This document shows, piece by piece, positions 51,509 to 58,931 of a DNA stretch of 64,000 nt; position 1 is the stretch's first letter, and each line of letters begins with the position of its first letter. A program made the position numbers and the translations under genes. The notes beneath the pieces were generated by a model. The model was not told the DNA's origin. It saw nothing but the letters and a program-made list of their open reading frames with translations, and searched no databases. Location: positions 1,511,001 through 1,575,000 of the forward strand of contig JAYKKM010000034.1 of assembly GCA_035772405.1 (NCBI GenBank), written 5' to 3'. The stretch is from Chrysogorgia sp. JL179-B06. Its lineage: Eukaryota; Cnidaria; Anthozoa; Scleralcyonacea; Chrysogorgiidae.

Positions 51509-52839
51509 GAAGTCATGGATGATAAATATCCCTAATTATCCCATATTGACTAATGCCGGTTTACCCATAAATATCCTAGTGTGTACCCTCAAATCAATTA
51601 AATATTCCCAAGACATGCAAATATTTGTGAGTTGCACCACTAATGCCTCTTAACGACCCACGGGCTATTGTCCAAGTGAGCACTCGACCTTCGCTTCGTT
51701 TGACAAGTCAATACGATTCAAAATTCGTTCTTCGTACGGCTTCTCTTCGTCCAGAGAATCCCTTAGGTTATACGTTAAAGTCGCTAGGTTTCACTGATTT
51801 CATCATAAATGCGTTAAAGATTTAATCCATCTATTTGGACACTTATACCGTTGAACAATCTTTGATGTCCCTCTATACAGGTTTTTAGGTACAAAATAAC
51901 TTTGAAAATGAACTGAGTCAGCCAAATTTAAAGCTCGATCATATAAACCCTCCATAAATTTTAGTTCTCTCTGTATAGAGGACGCAAAAATAGCTGATAA
52001 GTTCTTTTACGGTTTTCGATTTTGTCATTCGTGTCCGAGATATCTGTCTTTAAACATTGCCAAAAAGCCCTATTTTGAATTCCCCGCTAGAAATTTCCTC
52101 AAATGCTATACGCAAATAGGCGAATATCGCAAATAGTCAAAATGGGGCTCTTACTTCGTGTATTACATAATTGAAATATTTAGTTTAAAAGTAGGGTTAG
52201 TATTCCTTTATTTCAGGGCTAGGACTAGAGTTTTTATTTGGGTTATGGTTATGGTTAGGATTTTTGTTCTTGTACAGGGACTTTATTAGTTTCGAACGTT
52301 ATTTGTTCAAATCAATCATTTATAATCACGATTCTTACGGACTTACAAATCTTGATGCCTACATTTCGAAAAAAACTTTCGAACCTTTCACGAGGACAAG
52401 AGATGGGAGAGTGATGACCGTATAAACTCCCTCCTACGAACGGGCCAAAAGGCCTTATCGGGCCAAAGAAGGCCAGATAGGGCCTAAACGGGCCTAATAC
52501 AATACCATGGGGGGTCCCAAAGGTACACGAGACTAGGGTTAAGGTCGTAAAGGTGAAAGGCTAAAAATACTAATTCGTTTCTGTTAGGTATGCCCCGTTA
52601 AAGTAAACGTTGAAAAACATGTATACGTTTGTAACTGATATAAATATTTTTTAACTCTATATTTGTGTCACGTATTAATAAGGTTTTATATATCTCCATA
52701 AGTGCCCTTGTAAACACATGCTTTCAGGCGAAATATGCAAATATCGGCCGCAGGATAAGTTGGCCAGGAAGCCTTATTTTGTAATTCCTGATCATTTTGC
52801 GAATGGTTTCTTCAGAATACTTTACGCCAAAACTAACTA
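51509..52839. other. Intergenic sequence with a GGCC-rich patch
   Basis: No gene is supported. A 60-codon ORF at 51643-51825 has no motif. At 52441-52500 the word GGGCC/GGCCT recurs about seven times at short spacing (for example GGGCCAAAAGGCCTTATC), matching a similar patch at about 50515-50545. Several AGGGTTA heptamers occur (near 51217, 51235, 52194 and 52535) without forming a tandem array. Confidence 0.5.
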
Positions 52840-52965
52840 TGTCGATACGTTTGAGATCTAGAACAGTTCTTCACACTGTTTCCCGAAGGGTTTCTTCCCC
52901 CATTGGAAGCGGCCCCTACACTAACGCGAGATAATTAGCGATAATTCGGCCAAATTCAGAACATG
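52840..52965 (+). repeat. Interspersed repeat, copy B (partial, diverged)
   Basis: The segment matches the left part of copies A and C: TTTGAGATCTAGAACAGTTC, CTGTTTCCCGAAGGGTTTCT and CACTAACGCGAGATAA. It then diverges. It lacks the GGGTTCATCTCTTTG half. Confidence 0.75.
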
Positions 52966-53054
52966 TATGCAAATCTTAACCTTAACAACGTGAATATGCA
53001 TCATGACAACGGCGTCATAAAATAGCCGAGTCATCCAGTTTAACCAAGACGATT

Positions 53055-53314
53055 AACTTTATATTTTTTCAATATGTTTGAGATCTTGAACAGTTCTTCG
53101 AACTGTTTCCCTAAGTGTTTCTTCATCATAGGAACGAGATAAGCCATAATACGGCCACAATTATTAGGGTTCATCTCTTTGTATAGATGCGGTGAAAACA
53201 CAGGTTCATTCCAACGAAGACATATAGGTTCAAACGAACGCTCAGGCAATCGCACGACTCCCAATGAGAGTCAAGGAGTCGGAATTGAAATCGGTGATAT
53301 TCCAAATATAATTA
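53055..53314 (+). repeat. Interspersed repeat, copy C
   Basis: This is the longest copy of the family (see copy A). After GTATAGATGCGGTG it contains roughly 100 bp absent from copy A, then rejoins at TCGGTGATATTCC. It stops at AATATAATTA exactly where the 100-106-bp direct repeats begin, whereas copy A continues into different sequence at that point. This is consistent with later insertion of the adjacent element into the repeat. Confidence 0.85.
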
Positions 53315-53600
53315 AGGTCCGCCATCAGTAATGAGATTCAAGTTAGTGTACTAAGTTATCCGTTACCACACAAAAGTGATCCGCATGTGTAGACCCAAGG
53401 AGATGTCTTCGCAGAGGTCCGACTGAACATTCACCAATGAGGTTCAAGTTAGTGTACTATTCTATCCGTTAATCACCCAAAAGTGATCCGCGTGTAGACC
53501 GAAGGGCGATGTCTTCGCAGAGGTCCGCCTGAAAATTCACCAATGAGCTTGAAGCAATTATCAGACGAAAGTGATCCGTCTTAATGACTTTTTAATGAGG
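53315..53600 (+). repeat. 100-106-bp direct repeats upstream of the retroelement ORF
   Basis: AGGTCCG starts units at 53315, 53415 and 53521. Each contains AATGAG(G/A/C)TT(C/G)AAG and AAAAGTGATCCGC or GAAAGTGATCCG, and the two full units end GATGTCTTCGCAG. Two complete and one partial unit are present. They lie between repeat copy C and the RT remnant. Short direct repeats next to Penelope-like ORFs are known in that group, so these may be part of the element's 5' region. Confidence 0.85.
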
Positions 53601-53652
53601 CGGTATCCCTTTGGGCACTGGAGTGGGGGGGATACCTACTTATATATATCAC

Positions 53653-54285
53653 ATCTTCGATGTGACCATGGGTAGTTTTGATGGAGCTGAAACATGCGAA
53701 CTGGTAGGCTCTTTCCTATTATCAAAGCTATCTCCGAAGTACGGCAGCAGCATCGTCCTTTACCGAGACGACGGACTAGCCGCCTTCAACGAACCACCAA
53801 GAGTTGTAGAGAATATCAAGAAAGATATTTGCAAAATATTTAACGTCCACAACCTAAAGCTAACTATAGAAGCGAATAAGAAGTGCGTCGACTACATAGA
53901 CATCACGCTTGACCTTCGAACCGGAAAGTTCAAACCGTATAATAAACCCGGAAACATTCCACAATATATTAACAGCCACAGCAACCACCCGCCAGCCATA
54001 CTCCGCACAATACCTGAAGCGATCAACAGAAGGCTATCCAACATCTGTTCTGACAAACAAGAGTTTGAGACTGCCATTCCTCCATACCAAGAGGCACTTA
54101 GAAAGAGTGGCTATGAATACAACCTGAATTTCAACCCTAAAACACCGAATACAACCCGATCACGAAGCAGGAATGTTATATGGTTTAACCCGCCCTATAG
54201 CGCCAACGTAACCACCAACATCGGCCGCGTATTCCTACAAATGGTTGACGAATGCTCCCAAAGGGCCACCCACTACATAAGATAG
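53653..54285 (+). pseudogene. Penelope-like element reverse transcriptase, 5'-truncated and frameshifted
   Basis: The recognisable protein begins near IFDVTMGSFDGAE (53653) and includes CELVGSFLL, the RT active-site box YRDDGLA (53761-53781; YxDD with both Asp kept), the ILRTIPEAINRRLS region and VIWFNPPYSANVTTNIG, all typical of RT proteins of Penelope-like retroelements with a C-terminal nuclease. The fingers and N-terminal palm motifs expected several hundred residues upstream are missing, so only the C-terminal half of the RT remains. There is no proper start: the frame opens at TTG 53611 and the first in-frame ATG is 53668. Near 54255 the homology passes to another frame (next entry), as if one base was lost. 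This frame then ends at 54285. The element copies RNA to DNA at a nicked target; this copy is dead. Confidence 0.85.
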
Positions 54286-54833
54286 TTAACCGGAATACTT
54301 TGAAGTTGAGTTATAGCTGCATGCCAAACATGAAGAGCATAATCTCATCTCACAATAAATCCATACTTAAGAAAAAATCCAATCCAAACCCAACCACTAC
54401 CAGTAAATGTAATTGTCGCCAAAATAGCACCTGCCCACTCGACGGAAAGTGCCAATCAGAAGGGATAGTCTACCAAGCCACGGTCACCAGGCAGGACAAC
54501 ATGAAACCAGAGACATACGTTGGACTAACTGAAACTCCCTTCAAAACAAGATACTTAAACCATACCAGTTCGTTTAGAAATATAAAATATAAATCCGCTA
54601 CCGAACTGAGTAAATATATCTGGTCATTGAAAGAAGCATACGTCCACTACACCATCAAGTGGACAATATTAAAACAATGTAAACCCTACTCCAATGTGAC
54701 CAAAAAATGTAATCTGTGTTTGCATGAAAAATTCATCATAATTCGCTATCCGGATTTAAGCTCGCTTAATCGCAGAAATGAACTTATAAGCAGTTGTAGG
54801 CACAGAAAGAAACATTTATTAAGTAACCAATAA
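54252..54833 (+). pseudogene. Penelope-like element C-terminal part with GIY-YIG-type endonuclease
   Basis: This is the continuation of the RT in a different frame; the ATG at 54252 is incidental. Residue numbers count from it. Residues 1-30 contain the RT-to-nuclease connector (TLKLSYSCM). A Cys cluster [15 protein letters not shown] (53-67) resembles a zinc-binding knuckle. The GIY-YIG-like core follows: GIVYQATV (71-78), YVGLTE (89-94), [12 protein letters not shown] (97-108, with the expected Arg), a helix ELSKYIW (118-124), CNLCLHEK (153-160, with the likely catalytic Glu) and [10 protein letters not shown] (176-185). It ends in TAA. The nuclease nicks the target for retrotransposition. 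Apart from the frameshift at its start this part is uninterrupted. It is followed by the hammerhead ribozyme. Confidence 0.85.
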
Positions 54834-54941
54834 TAACTAATAGATACTATACCGAATCGTATATAACATCGTAATATGAGCCATCCATTTTATAGATTAA
54901 TCCTAATTCAAATTTCCTAAGCATTTAAAATCAGTTGCAAT

Positions 54942-54999
54942 ATTCACCTGATGAGTGTGGTAGGCTCTGCTTGCCATACGAAACAGATTTGTAGTGAAT
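54942..54999 (+). ncRNA. Type I hammerhead ribozyme
   Basis: All conserved core positions are present. Stem I strand ATTCAC (54942-54947) is followed by CTGATGA (54948-54954). An 11-bp stem II follows, 54955-54965 with 54969-54979, closed by loop TCT and including G-U pairs; its first pair is the conserved G-C. Next come GAAA (54980-54983), a 3-bp stem III ACA/TGT (54983-54985 with 54990-54992) closed by GATT, the cleavage position A54993 (GUA context), and stem I partner GTGAAT (54994-54999). An open stem I and very short stem III are the form known from Penelope-like elements and retrozymes, where the ribozyme sits in the terminal repeats and processes the RNA. It lies about 110 bp after the nuclease stop, as expected. 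It should self-cleave after A54993 in + strand RNA. Confidence 0.92.
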
Positions 55000-55109
55000 T
55001 AAAGTTTTAATGAAGTAACTCGAGTTTGTACTTTATTTTGTTTTACTATTTCGCTCTGCTTCGGTATTGAGCACTCTATCGTCTATATGATTTTGAACTT
55101 GACACTTTT

Positions 55110-55112
55110 ATT

Positions 55113-55148
<36 letters not shown>

Positions 55149-55151
55149 AAT
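55110..55151. repeat. Perfect 42-bp AT palindrome
   Basis: ATTTG, then sixteen TA dinucleotides, then CAAAT: a complete inverted repeat that could extrude as a cruciform. It marks the boundary between the retroelement's 3' flank and the AT-rich ORF cluster. Confidence 0.95.
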
Positions 55152-55163
55152 ATATATACGCAT

Positions 55164-55392
55164 TTTGTACATCCACAAGAGCTTGAAGAATTTTGTAAAA
55201 AAATAATGTGATGCTGTTAGCATTTAAAAAAATATTCTACCCACCTTTAATGGTCAACAATATTATAGTCCATTATTATATCTAAGTGAAAGGGATAATT
55301 GTAAGTTTATATATACTTATGTAACAAACGAATGTTCGCATTTGAAAGGACGCTTTGTTATATTTGAAGATCAAAATAAAGATGACAGATAA
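55164..55392 (+). pseudogene. AT-rich cluster ORF 1 remnant
   Basis: This is a degraded paralogue of the next unit. An N-terminal piece (ELEEFCKKIM) runs to TGA at 55209-55211. A second piece in another frame (NGQQYYSPLLYLSERD... ending SHLKGRFVIFEDQ) runs to TAA 55390-55392. DNA identity to 55415-55650 is obvious (for example ACTTATGTAACAAACGA in both). A one-base difference in an A-run (7 versus 8 A) breaks the second piece relative to its paralogue. The start is missing: homology begins just right of the TA palindrome. The last 11 bases overlap the ATG of the next ORF. Function is unknown. Confidence 0.6.
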
Positions 55393-55456
55393 TAAAGATG
55401 ATACATTTTATATACGTTCAGAATATATTGCAGAAATGTGTAAAAATATAATATGA
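55382..55456 (+). CDS. AT-rich cluster ORF 2a (24 codons)
   Basis: ATG 55382 lies within the last codons of ORF 1. The encoded peptide contains DDTFYIRSEYIAEMC and ends at TGA 55454-55456, overlapping the next ATG as ATGA. Its end (E-x-C-K-x-I then TGA) matches the N-terminal piece of ORF 1. The stop therefore sits at the same place in both paralogues. Either this is a separate short protein or it is the front part of ORF 2b, entered by a frameshift. Confidence 0.4.
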   Translation: MTDNKDDTFYIRSEYIAEMCKNII

Positions 55457-55656
55457 TGTTGGTATCATGTAAAAAAAATCGGTTACCCTCCGTCAATGGT
55501 ACACAATGTTATGGTATATTATTATACCTAAGTAACCTGGATGGTATAAATAGGTATATACATAGTGGTAGTATAAATAAGTATATGCATACTTATGTAA
55601 CAAACGACTATTCACATTTGAAGGGGAAGGTTATTCAATTTAAAGAGCAAGAATAA
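55453..55656 (+). CDS. AT-rich cluster ORF 2b, hypothetical 67-residue protein
   Basis: The ORF starts at ATGATG overlapping the previous stop and ends TAA two bases before the next ATG. Landmarks are NGTQCYGILLYLSNLDG (residues 15-31), an insert with the repeated motif NRYIHSG.. / NKYMHTY, and the C-terminal SHLKGKVIQFKEQE. The last motif, L-x-G-K followed by a hydrophobic strand, recurs in the other cluster members. No known domain is recognised. The alternating hydrophobic pattern suggests a beta-rich fold. Confidence 0.5.
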   Translation: MMLVSCKKNRLPSVNGTQCYGILLYLSNLDGINRYIHSGSINKYMHTYVTNDYSHLKGKVIQFKEQE

Positions 55657-55658
55657 TA

Positions 55659-55991
55659 ATGTCTGAATTTGAGGATAATTGTTTTTTTATATCTCTGAAA
55701 CTCTTTGTTGATGCATATCAAGATTCCCATTTGAAGATGTTGGAATGCAAGCTAAATACACATTATAAATTTGGACATATTTATGAGTGTTATGATTTTT
55801 ATTTGAACGATGATAATATACAATCCAAGCTTCATCATATATTAAAAGCATCTACAAGATTCAAACTACCTCAAGAAGATCTACCTGTTTTTAAAATAAC
55901 TATAATTCAAGAATACAACCCTTACAATCCATTACCAAAAATTATTAAAGATGATGAACTTATCGGAAAATATGTAGCGTTTAAATGTTAG
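55659..55991 (+). CDS. AT-rich cluster ORF 3, hypothetical 110-residue protein
   Basis: ATG 55659 follows the preceding stop by two bases. This is the longest intact member. It has an acidic start (MSEFEDNCFFISLKL), a central LKMLECK motif (residues 25-31), an aromatic stretch YECYDFYLNDD, a Pro/Asn-rich segment (EYNPYNPLPK) and the C-terminal DELIGKYVAFKC. LECK and L-x-G-K-hydrophobic are shared with ORF 4. No signal peptide or membrane segment is evident. There are no introns, and codon use is strongly AT-biased like its neighbours and unlike the retroelement to the left. The layout resembles viral or bacterial gene packing, so an endogenous viral remnant is possible. I cannot assign it. 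Confidence 0.6.
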   Translation: MSEFEDNCFFISLKLFVDAYQDSHLKMLECKLNTHYKFGHIYECYDFYLNDDNIQSKLHHILKASTRFKLPQEDLPVFKITIIQEYNPYNPLPKIIKDDELIGKYVAFKC

Positions 55992-56171
55992 TGACCAAGA
56001 AATATTTGAGTTGGGGAAACAACTTGAACTTTTTATGTGAAAATAATATATAATAAAAAAACACATTGTTTTTTTAACATAACTTCTATGTAATTATTTT
56101 TTGTAAGAAATAAAAAAAAACTGATTGTTGTTTATAAAAGCGTTGTGAATGTGTCTTGATTTTTATTCAGT

Positions 56172-56818
56172 ATGAATGCCCGTGATATATTAACTAGTGT
56201 ATCCAATCATATTTCCGATGATGATACATATAAATTTATGAGATGGGATCAAATAATAACAGCTACAAGGAATATACAAGAATTTACTGGAAAGATACAT
56301 TTACTGGAATGTAAGGAAGTTAAATCACATGCAATACCAAGTCTTAAAATATATAAATTATTTGAAATATATTTATATTTGGAAAGAAGTAATGGTACTA
56401 AAGATTATATAAAGAGTTATTCAAACCATGATTTAAATTGTTTCATGTATAAAGATATACAACTCAACAATTTAACATTTAAAATTGAACCTTGGAAAAA
56501 ACAATCTAAAGAACGAAAAAGGAACAAAATATTTGGAATATGCTAAACATCTTTCACCGTTTTCTATAACTGCTTTAAGACCAATATATCAATTAAAATT
56601 ACTTGAATGTAATAAAAACAAAACCCGAATAATGAGGACTTAAATATATTGTAAAAGTTGAGGTTAAGAATTATGAAAAACAATATTTGGAGGAAAAAGC
56701 ACAAAAAAGCAAATTAGTTGGAAAAAATGTTCAATTAATAGAGAAAGGTGATAGTTTTGTTTTAGTTAAACAAAATATAAAAAAGAAAGAATTGAAAACA
56801 AAATTTAAACGTTTATAA
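56172..56818 (+). pseudogene. AT-rich cluster ORF 4: two-module protein broken by frameshifts
   Basis: The first segment (56172-56546 frame, 124 codons) contains GKIHLLECKEVK and KLFEIYLYLERSNGTKDYI. Near 56520, in an A-rich tract, the reading continues in another frame with TKYLEYAKHLSPFSITALR and QLKLLECNKNK. Near 56635 a third frame gives LKYIVKVEVKNYEKQYLEEK and SKLVGKNVQLIEKGDSF, ending TAA 56816-56818. The two LLEC modules suggest a protein with two copies of one beta-rich unit, as in some OB-fold nucleic-acid-binding proteins; that comparison is speculative. Upstream, TATAAAAG (56133-56140) and TTTTTATTCAG at 56160-56170, immediately before the ATG, could be a promoter with an initiator or a 3' splice site. 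Confidence 0.55.
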
Positions 56819-56835
56819 AAAAAACGTAAAAAATT

Positions 56836-57110
56836 ATTGATGCGATTGATGTTGGAATTGCTGAATTATCACTTCAACAGTATTTAATGTTATATGATTT
56901 TTGTTTTATGAATAAAAAATGGTAATTAAAATAATTGTGTTCCATTTATTTGAATCGCTATTTTATACTACGGATTTCCCCTATAACGAAGATATCAATT
57001 ATAGTAATTTTTTGGGAAAATTTATCGAGATGAATGATTTACTCTCTGTAAAAATTAAATTTAACGACTATGATATACCCTTGTTAAATAAAGAAAAAAA
57101 TTGTTTATAA
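56836..57110 (+). pseudogene. AT-rich cluster ORF 5 remnant
   Basis: A 29-codon open stretch without a start (DVGIAELSLQQYLMLYDFCF) ends at TAA 56923-56925. It overlaps ATG 56919 of a 63-codon ORF that encodes YSNFLGKFIEMNDL, again with the L-x-G-K-hydrophobic motif, then KIKFNDYDIPLL. The overlap and the missing start suggest one ancestral reading frame split by an indel. Confidence 0.45.
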
Positions 57111-57275
57111 AAATAATTGTTCATTTTTTTCTTGTTACTTCACCATCATCATGAATACTAAACAACAACGGTTTAATCATAGCGTTTCAAAATGTTCTCA
57201 TTTTTTAAAATTTAAAAAATTTAAAAAATTTTAGAATTTTTTTGTAAAAATGGGAATATATTACTTTTTACAGAA

Positions 57276-57509
57276 ATGCGTTCCACATTATATGATGTGG
57301 ATCTAAACTTTGTTGAATATGATATGATTTTTGATACTGGTTATACTGATTCACAGCTATATCGTTATGTAAAAATGACAACGATGGATGAAACTTTAAA
57401 AAAATATGTAGGGCAAAAGTTTATATCTACGAGGGACAATTTTATAATGTATAAGATGATGAAGAAGATGAAAGTGATTTTCAATTTCCTAAAAAAAAAG
57501 CAAAAATAG
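57276..57509 (+). CDS. AT-rich cluster ORF 6, hypothetical 77-residue protein
   Basis: ATG 57276 lies two bases after an acceptor-like TTACTTTTTACAG. The protein has LYDVDLNFVEYDMIFDTGY, QLYRYVKMTTMDE and LKKYVGQKFISTRDNF. The latter (V-G-Q-K-F-I) resembles the L-x-G-K motif of the other members, shifted by one residue. A Lys/Met-rich tail follows. It is intact but unrecognised. It may be the last surviving member of the tandem family. Confidence 0.45.
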   Translation: MRSTLYDVDLNFVEYDMIFDTGYTDSQLYRYVKMTTMDETLKKYVGQKFISTRDNFIMYKMMKKMKVIFNFLKKKQK

Positions 57510-57605
57510 AAAATAAGTGATACATTGTTATTAGATGAATTGTTATTATAATAAAAAAATATTTTATAAAAACAAAATGCCCAGCTAGCACAATCACGTT
57601 GTGAC

Positions 57606-57761
57606 AACGTTGTGTGAACGTTCGCCCAACGTCCCCTGAACGTTGTTATACAAGGTTGTGGGAACGTTTTTTTGTGGACTCCCACGAACGTCGTAATAAC
57701 GTTAGGAATAACGTTAAAATCCAACGTTCGTACAACGTTCGTACAACGTTCACACAACGTT
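57606..57761. repeat. AACGTT-rich MITE-like inverted repeat
   Basis: Outer 17-bp arms, AACGTTGTGTGAACGTT (57606-57622) and its exact reverse complement (57745-57761), enclose further AACGTT/AACGTC words; about ten copies of the palindromic hexamer occur overall. The segment is sharply GC-richer than the AT-rich DNA to its left. No ORF on either strand looks real. It is probably a small non-autonomous repeat. Confidence 0.8.
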
Positions 57762-58481
57762 CCAGCAACATTGGAATTAATGCTTCAATCTCATATTACA
57801 TCTACTATAACTTCAGATAAACAGGAAGACGTTTTATATAAAAAGCGAGACAAATAGTCGATCTTTTTAACCAACTTTGTGCGTTTTCAAAGTTGATCAC
57901 AAATGGATTTCATGTGTACGTTGATCTTTTAAATAATTACTCAAACGAACGAATGCATTTCAAGAGATATTTAAGATGAAAGTAGACCTGAAATAGAGCT
58001 ACAATCTCATGAGAGTCTCTTGTTATTTTCATAAACTGAACATGCACGCTACAAAAACGAATTATATACCATGTTTAATAATATTTCCCTTTATTTGCTA
58101 CCATATGGTAAAAAAACATTTCGTGTTTAACATATTACATGAAATTCACGGACAGAGAAATAATACAGACATAATATATATAAATATAAATAAAAATATA
58201 AATACTAGAATATGTTGTGTCCAGTACATGCAAAGTGCTCGATCCGCAATCGGTAGGGCGAGTTATAAAAGTTTATAATATTCAAAATTTCTCTTCTATC
58301 AGGCAAGATCGCACATACAATCGTAGAATAATTACATTGGGGCACAGCGGATGTAAGATGACTTTTATGCGCACGCTCATTATCTTTCAAATATGCCCTC
58401 CCCTCACCCCTCCGATCAATGTTGTGAGCGAAATTTGGTTTGCCAGCAGTCGGAAAAGTTAGTTGTAAATCAATATTGATT
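57762..58481. other. Intergenic sequence, no gene seen
   Basis: A short inverted repeat CAACTTTG / CAAAGTTG occurs near 57873-57896. ORFs of 61-108 codons on both strands overlap one another and have no motifs. No RNA gene was recognised. Confidence 0.5.
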
Positions 58482-58525
58482 GGTGGGAGGTGTGGTGGGA
58501 GGTGTGGTGGGAGGTGGGAGGGAGG
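58482..58525 (+). repeat. G-rich minisatellite with quadruplex potential
   Basis: GGTGGGAGGTGT is repeated twice and then shortened, giving five GGG runs within 44 bp. Loops of 9, 9, 4 and 1 bases allow G-quadruplex formation on the + strand. The opposite strand gives the spurious HLPPHLPPHLPP reading. Confidence 0.85.
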
Positions 58526-58585
58526 AAACAATGTGATTTATCTCACGGTAGTAAAACAATGAAAACGAAGCTATTTGATGCTTTA

Positions 58586-58645
58586 GTGTCCCAATGAATT
58601 ATTCTCTGATTAGCGTGAAATTCCGAGTAGCAGAATATATAAGTG
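58586..58645 (+). promoter_or_regulatory. Promoter-like CCAAT and TATA pair
   Basis: CCCAAT (about 58588-58593) is followed about 45 bp later by ATATATAAGTGG (about 58635-58646), a layout typical of RNA polymerase II promoters. No gene follows. Transcription from here would run into the 62/66-bp satellite beginning at 58932. Both motifs are short, so chance occurrence is possible. Confidence 0.25.
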
Positions 58646-58749
58646 GAGATTACAACACTGGATAGCATTATTCTTGTGCATTTTTGCGATCCTAAAAACA
58701 AGAAAAATAAACTTTAAGACAACACAAATGACATGACTAATTTACATAC

Positions 58750-58931
58750 ACAGCTAGTAATCTTGCAGGCTTGTTGCAAGATCCGTTCGCTGCAGGCTTG
58801 CGGCAAGTCCATTATCAAGTTGTAACAATGTTGTTAATTTCATCAAACTGGAACAGGTTTGAGAACAAAAAGCTTGTTGAAACTCATTGTTGGCAAAGTC
58901 ACAGCAACTTTTTGAAACAATTTGCAACAGA
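58750..58931. repeat. Probable degenerate interspersed repeat at the satellite edge
   Basis: The words CTTGTTGCAAG, GCTTGCGGCAAG, CAAGTTGTAACAATGTTG and GCTTGTTGAAAC are variants of a TTGTTGCAA theme in both orientations, giving weak dyad symmetry. The segment abuts the satellite directly. The assignment as a repeat is inferred from internal similarity only. Confidence 0.35.

Noticed and set aside
51217..52540. Scattered AGGGTTA/TAGGGTTA words as an interstitial telomere tract
   Set aside because: They are only isolated heptamers hundreds of bases apart, with no tandem TTAGGG array.
57365..57757. 130-codon minus-strand ORF overlapping ORF 6 and the AACGTT repeat
   Set aside because: It runs across a repeat boundary and is rich in Phe/Ile and Asn from AT-rich complement; there is no motif.
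58205..58531. Minus-strand ORF starting with HLPPHLPPHLPP
   Set aside because: The repeat is the complement of the G-rich minisatellite; the rest has no recognisable features.
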